Source: Thiolinea disciformis DSM 14473
GTDB lineage: Bacteria > Pseudomonadota > Gammaproteobacteria > Thiotrichales > Thiotrichaceae
Length of the DNA stretch: 64,000 nt
Reading direction: 5' to 3'
Assembly (NCBI RefSeq): GCF_000371925.1
Contig: NZ_AQVE01000024.1
Span: 1 to 64,000, forward strand
Every line of letters begins with the position of its first letter. The stretch's first letter is position 1. The position numbers were made by a program, and so were the translations under genes. The notes beneath the pieces were generated by a model, which made no database searches, had not been told where the DNA came from, and worked only from the letters and a program-made list of their open reading frames with translations. Below are positions 1-8,719 of this stretch, piece after piece.

Positions 1-186
1 ACCATTGATCGCCATCTCAACAATTTTTTCGGGAATACCGTCGCGGTTGCCCACATTATGATAGTAAAGTTGAAAACTACGTTGGCAATCACGGCAGCGG
101 TAACGCGGTTCACCACTACGCGCATAGCCGTGTTTGTAAATCGATGCACTTTGACAGTAGCGGCAGTCGACTGGTACGGTGGCCAT
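1..186 (-). CDS. insA: IS1-family transposase InsA-like N-terminal part (runs off the window)
   Basis: The minus-strand reading frame from ATG at 186 begins MATVPVDCRYC and continues through two CxxC pairs (CRYC and CRDC), followed by FQLYYHNVGNR and IVEMAIN. This is the zinc-ribbon layout of IS1 InsA, the DNA-binding product that in IS1 is extended by frameshifting into the InsB transposase. About 62 residues are visible and the rest lies outside the window, so it cannot be judged whether the element is intact. Identification rests on family resemblance of the zinc-finger spacing and the following motif. A short ORF on the opposite strand of this region is a shadow. Confidence 0.75.
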   Translation of the reverse strand, partial: MATVPVDCRYCQSASIYKHGYARSGEPRYRCRDCQRSFQLYYHNVGNRDGIPEKIVEMAING

Positions 187-250
187 ACACACCTCTTCCT
201 CAGATCAAATGCCTTTAACGATAAAGCTCCATCAAAGCGTTTTCAACTCC
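1..250 (-). mobile_element. IS1-family insertion sequence, end fragment
   Basis: The left edge of the window holds the start of an IS1-type insA gene on the minus strand plus about 65 bases upstream of it. The right-hand terminus of the element should lie near 240-256, just before the small secreted ORF at 257-397. I could not fix the terminal inverted repeat or target duplication because the other end of the element is outside the window, so the boundary is approximate. Confidence 0.6.
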
Positions 251-256
251 CTTAAA

Positions 257-397
257 TCACGACCTTTCATTGTTATTACTAATATCGGCTGAATATCCCG
301 CAGGACACTGCACGCCATCCTGTTCACTAGCAAATATTAAGTTGCTCGCCAATAAAACAGGCAAGGATAATAAAAGCACAGGAAAATAGTTTTTCAT
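257..397 (-). CDS. Small secreted protein, 46 aa, unknown; possibly truncated next to the IS
   Basis: ATG at 397 is preceded by a GGAGC ribosome site. The product starts MKNYFPVLLLSLPVLL and has a clear signal peptide ending near ANLIFAS-type residues (IFAS), followed by only about 22 mature residues including GVQCPAGYSADIS and one cysteine. The stop at 257-259 lies within a few bases of the presumed IS1-family terminus, so this may be the 5' remnant of a longer exported protein cut by the insertion, or a naturally tiny protein with the element just behind its stop. The 18-bp palindrome at 481-498 lies 84 bases upstream of its start. Function unknown. Confidence 0.5.
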   Translation of the reverse strand: MKNYFPVLLLSLPVLLASNLIFASEQDGVQCPAGYSADISNNNERS

Positions 398-480
398 AAC
401 CAAGCTCCAAATAGCCCATTAAATATCAGGATTGATCAAAGGCTTATAAGAAACTTTAGTACAAGTAGAGAGCATTGTTA

Positions 481-498
481 ATCGTACTTAAGTATGAT
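481..498. promoter_or_regulatory. 18-bp near-perfect palindrome, candidate operator
   Basis: ATCGTACTTAAGTATGAT is a palindrome with one mismatched pair. It differs by a single base from the perfect palindrome at 3242-3259. It lies 84 bases upstream of the small secreted ORF (minus strand) and downstream of the response regulator gene. Because the two copies border a two-component locus, the natural inference is that they bind the LuxR-type regulator encoded between them. Confidence 0.5.
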
Positions 499-605
499 GG
501 CATTACTGATAGATTATTTTATTATTTAAACACTGAAACACCTAAGCCACTTAAAAATACAATTTCCATTTTTAAGCATGAAACTATATTTTTAGCATAA
601 GTACC

Positions 606-1221
606 TTAGATTAAACCGAGCCGTCGCCCCTCAATAACGCAACTGGTACGATTATTAACTGCTAGAGATTCCATGAGCTTGGAGGCATGTGATTTAACCG
701 TAGACTCTGTAATGCCTAGTTTATTAGCAATTTCTTTATTCGATAGGCCATCTTCTATTAAACGCAACACCTCAATTTGACGATCACTTAGGCCAAACTT
801 TAAACAATAATTATCTTTAACAGGAGTAGAACTATCTATCTCTAATGGGAAATAAACACCCCCCCAAAACAAGGCGCACAATAGATATAATTTCCTTGGC
901 TTGCAAAGATTTGTGAATATAACCCATAACTCCTTGTTTATTAACTTGCTGTGCTATTTTAATATTATGATCAGCAGAAATAATAATAATCGGGGTAGTA
1001 TTGAAGTTTTTACTAAGCTTTCTAATCAAACCAAAACCATCTAATCCAGGTAGATTAACATCTACTAGAATTAAATCATACAATTTATGCTGTTCGATTA
1101 GTTGAAATGCCTTATCTGCATTTTCAGCAATATGTACAATTGTATGATTACCTAATCTCAATAAGACTTGGCGCAATGCTTCAGCAAATAGAGGATGATC
1201 ATCGACCACTAAAATATACAT
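606..1221 (-). pseudogene. NarL/FixJ-type response regulator split by a frameshift in a G7 tract
   Basis: From ATG at 1221 (after a GAGG ribosome site) the frame encodes a receiver domain, MYILVVDDHPLFAEALRQ, with phospho-acceptor Asp54 in LVDVNLPGLDG and a late Lys in IHKS. The frame then ends at about 832. The LuxR-type helix-turn-helix (LSDRQIEVLRLIEDGLSNKE, then ESTVKSHASKLM) continues in another frame to 606. The switch falls at seven Gs (minus strand, 859-865). Six Gs would restore VLGGVYFPLEIDS and give one protein of about 205 residues. The gene lies downstream of the hybrid kinase, its likely partner. It could be a real mutation, a sequencing error, or slippage-controlled expression. 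Confidence 0.75.
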
Positions 1222-1430
1222 ATATGCTTGACCTCGCTGAAGGCTAGTTCCCATTTAGTACTTGCAGCAAACGTAAGTTTCAACCATTTGCCTCTCTCTA
1301 TCATGCTTTCAATAATCAAGGAGCTTTGCACAGGCATCACTGATTACTGATTTTATTGCATTTTTTTATTTTAGCAGTGCATTGACCTTTGTGTATAACC
1401 AAAAACAAACCAATATAAGGCGATAGGCTC

Positions 1431-3182
1431 TCACTGACTATGGGGTAATAAAACACTCATCGCGACCCGCAAACGTGCTGGCGCTACAGGTTTGTGCAAT
1501 AAATACAAACCACTAGCATTAGCCTCACGCAAACGCTCTTCGCTGGTATCGCCAGTGATAAGTAATGCAGGTAAATCCATCTGGTAGTAGGCACGTACCT
1601 GCTGAATAGCAGCCGCACCAGTGGCATTTTCCCTTAGCCGATAATCAGCAACCATCAAATCTGGTATAACTTGTGCTTGGTTGAGTAATTCAATACCTTG
1701 CTCAGCAGATTCAGCTCCCCAACTTTGACAACCCCAAGTACTCAGCAATGCCTGCATACTGTTTAGAATTTCCTGATTATCATCAATTACTAAGACACTT
1801 ATGTTTTGCAATGGTGATAAAGGTAATAACGTTTTACGTTGCTCAACCAATTGCCCATCACCTAATGGCAGTTGGACGGTAAAGCGGGAACCTTGCCCAA
1901 CTTGGGAAATACAAGTCAGTGGTATATCCAACAATAAACATAGCTTTTTAACAATCGCCAACCCTAATCCTAAGCCCTTACTGCGATCCCGCTCAGGATT
2001 ATCTAATTGATAATACTCATCAAAAATATGCTCTTGTTCTGACTGAGGAATACCGATACCTGTATCTTCAATCACTAACTCAACTTTTTGCCCGACTAAT
2101 TGACATGAAACACTTACCTGTCCCTGCTGGGTATAGCGCAATGCATTTGAGATTAAGTTGCTTATAATTCTTTGCAACAATAAAGGGTCACTAAACACAA
2201 TATAGGGCTGACAATAGGTACTCAGGACCAAATTTTTTTCCTTGGCCTGTGACTCATACTCTTCAAAAATAATAGAGACAATACTAGCTAAGTTAAAGTG
2301 GCTAAGCTGTACTTCAACAATGCCTGCATTTAAGCGAGACACATCCAATAGACTATTAAATAGCTCAGTTAATGAATGATTAGTACGATATAAAGCCTGT
2401 AAATACCTTACGCCATCTGTTTGCACATGAGGCTCTAAAGCATCTAGATATAAGCCTTGGGCATGTAAAGGTTGGCGCAAATCATGACTGGCTGCTGCTA
2501 GAAAACGATCTTTAGTAATCACCGCTTGTTCAGCAACTAACTGGTTCTGTTCAGCACGCGCTTTTTCCGTTGTTAAACTTGAGATCAGCGCATTATTTTC
2601 AAAACGCAAACGAATAGAATCACGAATAATACGGCTATAGGTATTAGCCACCACAAGGCTTGCAATCACAAAGACCATGAAGGCAAAACCCATGGCAATA
2701 TACAGCCTACCACCTGCATAAAAAACTTGATAAATCAATGGTATCGAAGTAGGCAATACAAAGGCGAGAAAGGAGGAGATACGTGGAGCATGTGCCGCAC
2801 TGCCTGCGGAAATCAAACCTGCATAAAAACAAATTACAAATAATACTAAATCATGGCGTTCTGGCGTAAATACAATAGGAAAAGTAATGCCCCAAAAAAT
2901 ACCAACCAATAAAGCACCTGAAACAGCCCGCTTTTCCCAAAAATCAGGATCAGCTCGCCCTTGTGCAAGAGCTTTTTGAAAAACATGCCGATCTGCTAAA
3001 CGTAATGCAGACAAAACTAGCATCGCAGCTAATAGCCACAATAACTTGACCCCGTAGAGTTCCCAACTTGCCCACAAAACTGCACTCAAAACAAACAGAC
3101 TACCTGGCAAGTTAACATTTAAATTGCGATAAAGGATTTTTAATTGTTCCAAATGTACAACTTTATCAAGTGTGTCAGGCAT
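1431..3182 (-). CDS. Membrane hybrid sensor histidine kinase/response regulator (NahK/ErcS-like core)
   Basis: The 583-residue protein has an N-terminal membrane domain (about residues 28-60 and 88-180, around six hydrophobic segments), a short coiled linker, a HisKA box SHDLRQPLHAQGLYLDAL with His233, a HATPase domain (LISNALRYT, DTGIGIP, GLGLGLAIVKKLC), and a C-terminal receiver with Asp513 in MVADYRL and Lys in LLHKP. The H-box is typical of the NahK/ErcS group of hybrid kinases, which phosphorylate NarL-type regulators. The gene is upstream of the frameshifted NarL-type regulator on the same strand with a 209-base gap. No periplasmic sensing domain is visible, so the signal is probably sensed in or near the membrane. 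It is divergent from the DsrE-like gene at 3352. Confidence 0.9.
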   Translation of the reverse strand: MPDTLDKVVHLEQLKILYRNLNVNLPGSLFVLSAVLWASWELYGVKLLWLLAAMLVLSALRLADRHVFQKALAQGRADPDFWEKRAVSGALLVGIFWGITFPIVFTPERHDLVLFVICFYAGLISAGSAAHAPRISSFLAFVLPTSIPLIYQVFYAGGRLYIAMGFAFMVFVIASLVVANTYSRIIRDSIRLRFENNALISSLTTEKARAEQNQLVAEQAVITKDRFLAAASHDLRQPLHAQGLYLDALEPHVQTDGVRYLQALYRTNHSLTELFNSLLDVSRLNAGIVEVQLSHFNLASIVSIIFEEYESQAKEKNLVLSTYCQPYIVFSDPLLLQRIISNLISNALRYTQQGQVSVSCQLVGQKVELVIEDTGIGIPQSEQEHIFDEYYQLDNPERDRSKGLGLGLAIVKKLCLLLDIPLTCISQVGQGSRFTVQLPLGDGQLVEQRKTLLPLSPLQNISVLVIDDNQEILNSMQALLSTWGCQSWGAESAEQGIELLNQAQVIPDLMVADYRLRENATGAAAIQQVRAYYQMDLPALLITGDTSEERLREANASGLYLLHKPVAPARLRVAMSVLLPHSQ

Positions 3183-3241
3183 ATTTAGCTACTATAGAAG
3201 CACTCAATAACTCTACCTTATACCATAGCCACTAATCAGCA

Positions 3242-3259
3242 ATCATACTTAAGTATGAT
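3242..3259. promoter_or_regulatory. Perfect 18-bp palindrome upstream of the DsrE-like gene, candidate activator site
   Basis: ATCATACTTAAGTATGAT is exactly self-complementary. It lies in the divergent region between the hybrid kinase and the DsrE-like gene. A TATACT -10-like hexamer follows at 3283-3288, which would put the palindrome centre roughly 45 bases upstream of transcription start, a usual place for an activator overlapping the -35 region. The near-identical copy at 481-498 supports a shared regulator. Confidence 0.6.
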
Positions 3260-3351
3260 CACTAAACCCTGAACATCTAGCCTATACTCCTAAGCAATAA
3301 CAATACCAAAACAAACCACATTTTCTACTAATAAGGTTAAGGGCAATTCTT

Positions 3352-3795
3352 ATGCCAAACGCATTCTTACAATCTGTAAATACCCGCCCCCCTGTTTCAC
3401 TTTATCCAAATTATCAACCTAAAAGAGCTTATGTCATCGTATTAACAACTGGTTCCGAAGATCAAGGCAAACGTGCCACTTTGGCACTATCCACAGCCTG
3501 TTCCGCATTAGCCATTGATATGCAGACCCATCTCTTTTTAGTGGGAGATGGCAGCCATTGGGCTTATCAAGGCCACGCGGAACAAGTTCATCAAACCGGC
3601 TTTCCAAGTTTAATCGAGCTACTGGAAACTTATTTAGAACTGGGTGGGAAAATTTATTTATGCTCAGCCTGTGATCAGGTATGCAGTGCACCGTTAAGCA
3701 ATGGAAGTAAAAATATTCGTCGTTCTGAAATCGAATTACGTGGTTTGGTGAGCATTCTCGATTTTGCCACAGAAGGCACAACTATTACTTTTTAA
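3352..3795 (+). CDS. DsrE-family protein, cytoplasmic
   Basis: The 147-residue protein has no signal peptide. After about 24 residues it shows the DsrE/F-like core: AYVIVLTTGSEDQGKRATLALSTACSA (first strand and helix, split here as AYVIVLTTGSEDQG and KRATLALSTACSA), then THLFLVGDGSHWAY, and GGKIYLCSACDQVC with Cys104, Cys107 and Cys111. DsrE-superfamily proteins often carry sulfane sulfur on such cysteines in sulfur-oxidising bacteria. The GGKIYLC position corresponds to the reactive site in related small proteins. The gene is followed 11 bases later by a small CxxC protein and preceded by the perfect palindrome at 3242, suggesting a two-gene transcript under two-component control. The exact sulfur substrate is unknown. 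Confidence 0.75.
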   Translation: MPNAFLQSVNTRPPVSLYPNYQPKRAYVIVLTTGSEDQGKRATLALSTACSALAIDMQTHLFLVGDGSHWAYQGHAEQVHQTGFPSLIELLETYLELGGKIYLCSACDQVCSAPLSNGSKNIRRSEIELRGLVSILDFATEGTTITF

Positions 3796-3806
3796 GGAGC
3801 ATGATA

Positions 3807-4073
3807 ATGAGCTGTTTACTCCCACCCGTTTGCGCTTTTTGCAAACATATTCTTAATGCACCTGAGCAAGAGTGTCGTGCTTTTCAGGAAATTCCTGATG
3901 CTATTATGCTTGGGCAAAATGATCACTTAGAACCCCTTGAAGGCGATGGTGGTTATCAGTTCTGCCTTGCAGAAGAACACCGAGAAGCCTTTAGCGAAGT
4001 GAATGACATTCGTCAATCCCTAGGCCTAGCGGCATTCCGTTTGATGCCCATAGACTCTGGTAAATACGCCTAA
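3807..4073 (+). CDS. Small cysteine-rich (probable metal-binding) protein, 88 aa
   Basis: The ATG at 3807 is chosen over 3801 because AAGGAG then sits 7 bases upstream rather than 1. The product starts MSCLLPPVCAFCKH, with Cys3, Cys9, Cys12, Cys23 and Cys53, then EIPDAIMLGQNDHLEPLEGD and GGYQF. The pattern CxxCKH...C.AF...IP..I..G..DH..P..GD.G.F recurs in short bacterial proteins of unknown role. The cysteines and the DH pair suggest a bound zinc or iron, but this is inference. It probably shares a transcript with the DsrE-like gene directly upstream, so a role in the same sulfur or redox process is plausible. Confidence 0.7.
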   Translation: MSCLLPPVCAFCKHILNAPEQECRAFQEIPDAIMLGQNDHLEPLEGDGGYQFCLAEEHREAFSEVNDIRQSLGLAAFRLMPIDSGKYA

Positions 4074-4423
4074 AGCATTTAAAGCCTGTTTTAAGAACAT
4101 AACTAACACGGCAAGGCTCAAAGAATAAAACAATCACCCCATCTACGTGACTAACGCCACATACTCAGTGCTTGGCAGCCACAAAAAAGATAATACTGAG
4201 CATCTTTCTTCCGTTCCATCATTCAAGCTTAAGCCAAATCAAACCCATCTAAATTCATCACAACAGTAAAGCCACTACTATTGATTTGCCTGAGCAGCAA
4301 CGCCATGAACCCGCACCGCTTTGCTAAGCGTATATTTTTCTATCGCCTCAAAGATCGGGCTAATTTATAGTAGTCATCGGATTCAATAACGCAATAGCGC
4401 TTAGTCACAGGGTAGTTTACACG
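4074..4423. other. 350-base gap without a recognised gene
   Basis: I see no tRNA, convincing terminator or conserved ORF here. A 21-codon ORF around 4304-4369 has no ribosome site and is not called. The promoter of the amine oxidase gene should lie near the right end, but no strong -35/-10 pair stands out. Confidence 0.5.
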
Positions 4424-5800
4424 ATGCATAGACGTAATTTTTTCCAATGGCTGGGTCTGGTGATGCTTGGCGCGACCACAGCCGCTTGCACTGACAGTGA
4501 CAGTAGTACCAGCAATACCAGCCCGAATAATAAGCGTGTGCTAGTAATTGGGGCTGGACTTGCAGGTTTAGCAACTGCACGAGAATTAATACGTAATGGT
4601 TACGATGTGCTGGTATTAGAGGCCCGTGATCGGCTTGGTGGACGTATCTGGACAAGCCACCAATGGGCAAATGTACCACTGGATTTAGGCGCGACGTGGA
4701 TACATGGCACTCAGGGTAACCCGATTACTGACTTAGCCAATGAATTAAGTGCACAACGCCTTGTCACCTCTTATGACAATACCATTACTTATCATACCAA
4801 CGGCAAACCTTTATCCACTACTGACATAGCGCTACTCACCGAGTTGGACGACAGTGTGTTTAAGGCACTGAGTACTGCTCAAGATCAATCTTCAGATCGC
4901 TCTGTTCGACAGGCGGTGGAGGCTCTTTTTCAGAAATTTGGGGGCAATCCCGAAGCCATACGCCTGCTCAATTTCGTATTGAGTGGCAAGATCGAACAGG
5001 AATATTCGGGTAGTGCTACTCAGCTGTCGGCTCATTGGTATGATAATGCCAAGGAGTTTGACGGCGATGACGTTTTGTTCAGTCAGGGCTTTGAAACCAT
5101 TACCAACTACCTTGCGAGTGGTATGCGGGTTGAACTGTCTCAAGTCGTCAAAGAAATTCACTGGGGTTCAGCGACGATCAAAGTCGTAACCCAGCAGTCT
5201 GAATTCACAGCCGATAAAGTAGTGGTAACCCTGCCGCTGGGTGTATTACAAAATAATGCCGTCAGTTTCATCCCTGCCCTACCCGCTAATAAGAATAATG
5301 CCATTCAGAAGTTAGGGATGGGTGTTTTGAATAAATGTTATCTACGCTTCCCCTACGCATTTTGGCCTAGTAGTGCGGATTGGTTGGAATATATTCCAGA
5401 GCAACACGGTGAATGGACAGAATGGGTAAGCTTCCAACGAGCCGCTCAACTACCCATATTACTAGGCTTTAATGCCGCTGATCGTGGGCTTGAGATCGAA
5501 GCTTGGTCAGATACGCAAATCGTAGCCAGCGCCATGAAAACCTTACAGACCATTTTTGGGACTACCATACCGCAGCCTACCGCTTATCAAATTACACGCT
5601 GGGCATCGGATCCTTTCGCTCGTGGCTCGTATTCCTACCAAGCGTTGGGATCAACGCCTGATATGCGCAACACCTTAGCACAACCGTTGAATAATCAATT
5701 ATTTTTCGCTGGCGAAGCGACTAATAGAGACTACTTTGGGACAGCGCATGGCGCATACTTAAGTGGTTTAAGAGCTGCTCAGGATGTCGTGAAGACATAA
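4424..5800 (+). CDS. Exported flavin amine oxidase (FAD-dependent oxidoreductase)
   Basis: The 458-residue protein begins MHRRNFFQWLGLVMLGATTA, a twin-arginine-like export signal, followed by a cysteine that could be a weak lipobox (TTAAC). The FAD-binding Rossmann motif VIGAGLAGLATARELI and the second signature LEARDRLGGRIWT are at about residues 41-80. DLGATWIHGTQGNPI follows, and the C terminus carries LFFAGEATNRDYFGTAHGAY, the family's second FAD contact. This is the layout of polyamine/monoamine oxidases and related L-amino-acid oxidases, which oxidise amines and produce hydrogen peroxide. The substrate cannot be named from sequence. It stands alone between two gaps, just upstream of the sulfate transport operon, with no visible link to it. 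Confidence 0.85.
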   Translation: MHRRNFFQWLGLVMLGATTAACTDSDSSTSNTSPNNKRVLVIGAGLAGLATARELIRNGYDVLVLEARDRLGGRIWTSHQWANVPLDLGATWIHGTQGNPITDLANELSAQRLVTSYDNTITYHTNGKPLSTTDIALLTELDDSVFKALSTAQDQSSDRSVRQAVEALFQKFGGNPEAIRLLNFVLSGKIEQEYSGSATQLSAHWYDNAKEFDGDDVLFSQGFETITNYLASGMRVELSQVVKEIHWGSATIKVVTQQSEFTADKVVVTLPLGVLQNNAVSFIPALPANKNNAIQKLGMGVLNKCYLRFPYAFWPSSADWLEYIPEQHGEWTEWVSFQRAAQLPILLGFNAADRGLEIEAWSDTQIVASAMKTLQTIFGTTIPQPTAYQITRWASDPFARGSYSYQALGSTPDMRNTLAQPLNNQLFFAGEATNRDYFGTAHGAYLSGLRAAQDVVKT

Positions 5801-5886
5801 GGCGTTTGTGCATCCGTACCAGCACTCAGCTAAAAAAACTAGTCCTTCTTATCCAAATAAAGCATAAACATTCCGTTTTTTCTTGG

Positions 5887-5915
5887 TTAGTTTGCATAAG
5901 AGACTTTCGTATGAT
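5887..5915 (+). promoter_or_regulatory. Candidate promoter of the sulfate uptake operon
   Basis: TTAGTT (5887-5892) and TATGAT (5910-5915) are separated by 17 bases and lie 40 bases ahead of the sbp start codon. The T-rich stretch before it, CATTCCGTTTTTTC, is the kind of sequence where CysB-type regulators bind, but no firm operator can be called. Confidence 0.4.
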
Positions 5916-5954
5916 GCGTCCATACCTAACAACCAAAACTCCCAAGGACGCGCT

Positions 5955-6989
5955 ATGAATTTTAAAATCAATGACTTCCATTCAGGTAAAAAGACTTTAG
6001 CCCTTGCTTTCTTGTTGGGCGTAACTAGCCTAACGGGTTTCGCTCATGCCGCTGATATTCAATTACGCAATGTGTCTTATGATCCAACGCGTGAACTTTA
6101 TGCTGAATATAACCCATTGTTTAACAAATACTGGCAAGGTAAAACCGGTGATAATGTTACTGTCGAGCAGTCACATGGAGGCTCGGGTAAACAAGCGCGT
6201 GCTTTGTTAGATGGTTTGGATGGTGATGTCGCCACATTAGCGTTAGGTTATGACATTGACTCATTAGCCAGTAAAGGGGATTTATTACCGAAAAATTGGC
6301 AAAGCCTCTTACCGCATAATTCAACACCCTATACCTCCACCATCGTCTTTCTAGTGCGCAAAGGCAACCCTAAAGGCATTAAAGATTGGCCTGATTTAGC
6401 CAAAGCTGATGTAGAAGTAGTAACACCTAATCCCAAAACCTCAGGTGGCGCACGATGGAACTACTTAGCCGCTTGGGGTTATGCGCTCAAACAACCCGGA
6501 GGCAATGAAGCAAAAGCCAAAGCATTTGTAAAAAACATCTTTGCTAATGTCAAAGTACTGGATACGGGGGCGCGCGGTTCGACCACCACCTTCACCCAAC
6601 GCGAAGTAGGCGATGTTTTAATTACTTGGGAAAATGAAGCTTTCTTAGCCCTCAAAGAATTTGGCGCAGACCATTACGAAATCATTACCCCCTCACTATC
6701 GATTTTGGCGGAACCGCCTGTTGCGGTCGTGGAAAAATATGCCAAACAACACGGTACAGAAGCTGTTGCCAAAGCGTATTTGGAATACCTCTATACCCCT
6801 GAAGCACAGGATATTATTGGCAAACACTTCTTCCGTCCACGGGATGAAAAAGCCTTAGCTAAATACAAAGATCAATTCCCAAATTTACAACTGTTCACCT
6901 TACAAGAAGTGTTTGGGAGTTGGGAAAAAGCACAAAACACGCATTTTGCTGATAAGGGTACTTTCGACCAAATTAAACAACTACCCTAA
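5955..6989 (+). CDS. sbp: Periplasmic sulfate-binding protein
   Basis: The start at 5955 follows an AAGGAC ribosome site. An upstream in-frame codon at 5883 would place extra residues before the signal peptide and is not favoured. The 344-residue protein has a signal peptide ending at AHAAD, then [67 protein letters not shown] and [11 protein letters not shown]. These are nearly identical to motifs of Escherichia coli Sbp, and several are sulfate contacts. It delivers sulfate to the CysTWA importer encoded directly downstream (18-base gap). First gene of a six-gene sulfate-to-cysteine operon. Confidence 0.95.
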   Translation: MNFKINDFHSGKKTLALAFLLGVTSLTGFAHAADIQLRNVSYDPTRELYAEYNPLFNKYWQGKTGDNVTVEQSHGGSGKQARALLDGLDGDVATLALGYDIDSLASKGDLLPKNWQSLLPHNSTPYTSTIVFLVRKGNPKGIKDWPDLAKADVEVVTPNPKTSGGARWNYLAAWGYALKQPGGNEAKAKAFVKNIFANVKVLDTGARGSTTTFTQREVGDVLITWENEAFLALKEFGADHYEIITPSLSILAEPPVAVVEKYAKQHGTEAVAKAYLEYLYTPEAQDIIGKHFFRPRDEKALAKYKDQFPNLQLFTLQEVFGSWEKAQNTHFADKGTFDQIKQLP

Positions 6990-7007
6990 AGCAGGATTAG
7001 AGTGCTT

Positions 7008-7859
7008 ATGGCAACTGCTAAGACCTTCCGTGTATTGCCCGGCTTCGGTTTAACGCTGGGCTATACCTTGGTTTATCTGTCACTGATCGTATTGATTCCT
7101 TTAGCTGCGGTATTCATTAAGGCCACATCGCTCAGCTTTGCGGATTTCTGGCAAACCGTCACGGATCCACAAGTGGTTTCATCGTATCGTGTGACCTTCC
7201 TCACATCCTTGGCCGCAGCCGCCATTAATGTGATATTCGGCCTGCTGCTCGCTTGGTCGCTAGTACGCTATGAGTTTTGGGGTAAACGCGTAGTCGATGC
7301 CTTAATCGATCTACCTTTTGCCCTGCCCACGGCAGTAGCAGGCATTACACTATCTGCCTTATACGCCAAAAATGGTTGGATTGGCAGCCTATTAGCTCCC
7401 TTAGGTATTAAAGTCGCCTTCACACCCCTCGGTATTTTGGTGGCCTTAACCTTCATTGGTCTACCCTTTGTGGTGCGCACCATTCAGCCGGTTTTACAAG
7501 AATTAAGCCTTGAGTTTGAGGAAGCTGCTACTACGCTCGGAGCCAACCGCTGGCAAGCTTCCCGCTATGTCGTATTACCAGCCCTCTTACCTGCCATCAT
7601 TACCGGCTTTACGCTGGCTTTTGCACGGGCAGTAGGCGAATACGGCTCTGTGGTTTTCATTGCAGGCAATATTCCAATGGTGTCAGAAATTACACCCCTT
7701 TTGATTATTACACGCTTAGAGCAATTTGATGTCGCGGGTGCAACGGCAATTGCCGTGGTTATGCTAGTCGTCTCGTTCATACTGCTCCTAGTGATTAACG
7801 TATTACAACACTGGGCGAGTAGCCAAGGTAGTCGCTTGAAAGAAGGAAAAGCCGCATGA
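7008..7859 (+). CDS. cysT: Sulfate ABC transporter permease CysT
   Basis: About 283 residues with six membrane helices. The inner-membrane permease signature EEAATTLGANRWQASRYVVLPALLPAI, here read as EEAATTLGANRWQ then VVLPALLPAI, contacts CysA. Motifs DLPFALPTAVAGITL, GLPFVVRTIQPVL and AVGEYGSVVFIAGNIP match E. coli CysT (CysU). An in-frame GTG at 7002 is an alternative start with an AGGA at good spacing. The gene ends overlapping the start of cysW (ATGA). With CysW it forms the membrane channel for sulfate/thiosulfate uptake. Confidence 0.95.
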   Translation: MATAKTFRVLPGFGLTLGYTLVYLSLIVLIPLAAVFIKATSLSFADFWQTVTDPQVVSSYRVTFLTSLAAAAINVIFGLLLAWSLVRYEFWGKRVVDALIDLPFALPTAVAGITLSALYAKNGWIGSLLAPLGIKVAFTPLGILVALTFIGLPFVVRTIQPVLQELSLEFEEAATTLGANRWQASRYVVLPALLPAIITGFTLAFARAVGEYGSVVFIAGNIPMVSEITPLLIITRLEQFDVAGATAIAVVMLVVSFILLLVINVLQHWASSQGSRLKEGKAA

Positions 7860-8719
7860 GTGCTGCCGACACTATTAAGGTTTATCACAGCGCTGAACGC
7901 TATGAGAAAAATCCTGCCACCCGCGAACCACGCTGGGTTAAATATACGATTCTAAGCATGGCGCTAGGCTTTTTTGGCTTATTTCTCTTGCTGCCTTTAT
8001 TCGCGGTTTTCACTGAAGCCTTGCGTAAAGGTTTTAGCGTTTATGTAGCGGCGATTACCCACCCTGATACATTATCAGCCATTCGTTTAACCTTACTCGC
8101 CAGTTTTATTGCCCTACCCTTGAACATAGTATTTGGTGTGGCTGCCGCGTGGTGTATCAGTAAATTTAACTTTCGTGGTAAGCAATTACTAATCACGTTA
8201 ATCGATCTCCCTTTTTCAGTATCCCCCGTAGTCGCTGGCTTAATGTATGTCTTAGTGTTTGGGATTCACGGTTGGTTCGGTAGCTGGTTAGCGGATCACG
8301 GCATAAAAGTCATTTTCGCAGTGCCCAGTATCATTTTAGCGACGACCTTTGTGACCTTTCCATTTGTAGCACGCGAACTGATTCCACTGATGGAAGCACA
8401 AGGGACAGATGCCGAAGAAGCCGCCATTTCGCTCGGTGCAACAGGCTGGCAAACATTCTGGCATGTCACGTTACCCAATATTAAATGGGGTCTGTTATAT
8501 GGCGCTATTCTTTGTAATGCACGTGCCATGGGTGAGTTCGGCGCAGTATCGGTAGTGTCTGGACATCTACGCGGCCAAACCACCACCCTGCCCTTGCATG
8601 TCGAGATTTTATATAACGAGTATCAATTTGCGGCTGCTTTTGCAGTAGCTTCTTTATTAGCGCTATTAGCACTGGTTACCTTAGCTTTAAAACTTTATGC
8701 GGAGCGTCATTTGTCATGA
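7856..8719 (+). CDS. cysW: Sulfate ABC transporter permease CysW
   Basis: The 287-residue integral membrane protein has motifs [57 protein letters not shown] and [20 protein letters not shown], all typical of CysW. It starts inside the stop of cysT and ends inside the start of cysA (both ATGA overlaps), showing translational coupling across the transporter. A hydrophilic N-terminal stretch of about 30 residues precedes the first helix. It pairs with CysT as the heterodimeric membrane part of the sulfate importer. Confidence 0.95.
   Translation: MSAADTIKVYHSAERYEKNPATREPRWVKYTILSMALGFFGLFLLLPLFAVFTEALRKGFSVYVAAITHPDTLSAIRLTLLASFIALPLNIVFGVAAAWCISKFNFRGKQLLITLIDLPFSVSPVVAGLMYVLVFGIHGWFGSWLADHGIKVIFAVPSIILATTFVTFPFVARELIPLMEAQGTDAEEAAISLGATGWQTFWHVTLPNIKWGLLYGAILCNARAMGEFGAVSVVSGHLRGQTTTLPLHVEILYNEYQFAAAFAVASLLALLALVTLALKLYAERHLS

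Noticed and set aside
58-255. Plus-strand ORF of 65 codons
   Set aside because: It is the antisense shadow of the insA-like gene, which shows the zinc-finger motif on the minus strand.
859-865. Programmed ribosomal frameshift in the response regulator
   Set aside because: NarL-type regulators are not known to use frameshifting, and there is no stimulatory element that I can see; a mutation, error or slippage is simpler.
3434-3781. Minus-strand ORF of 115 codons
   Set aside because: It lies wholly opposite the DsrE-like gene, has no recognisable motif and no ribosome site.
4304-4369. 21-codon ORF starting MNPHRFAKR
   Set aside because: It vaguely recalls transposase fragments, but has no ribosome site and is too short to support.
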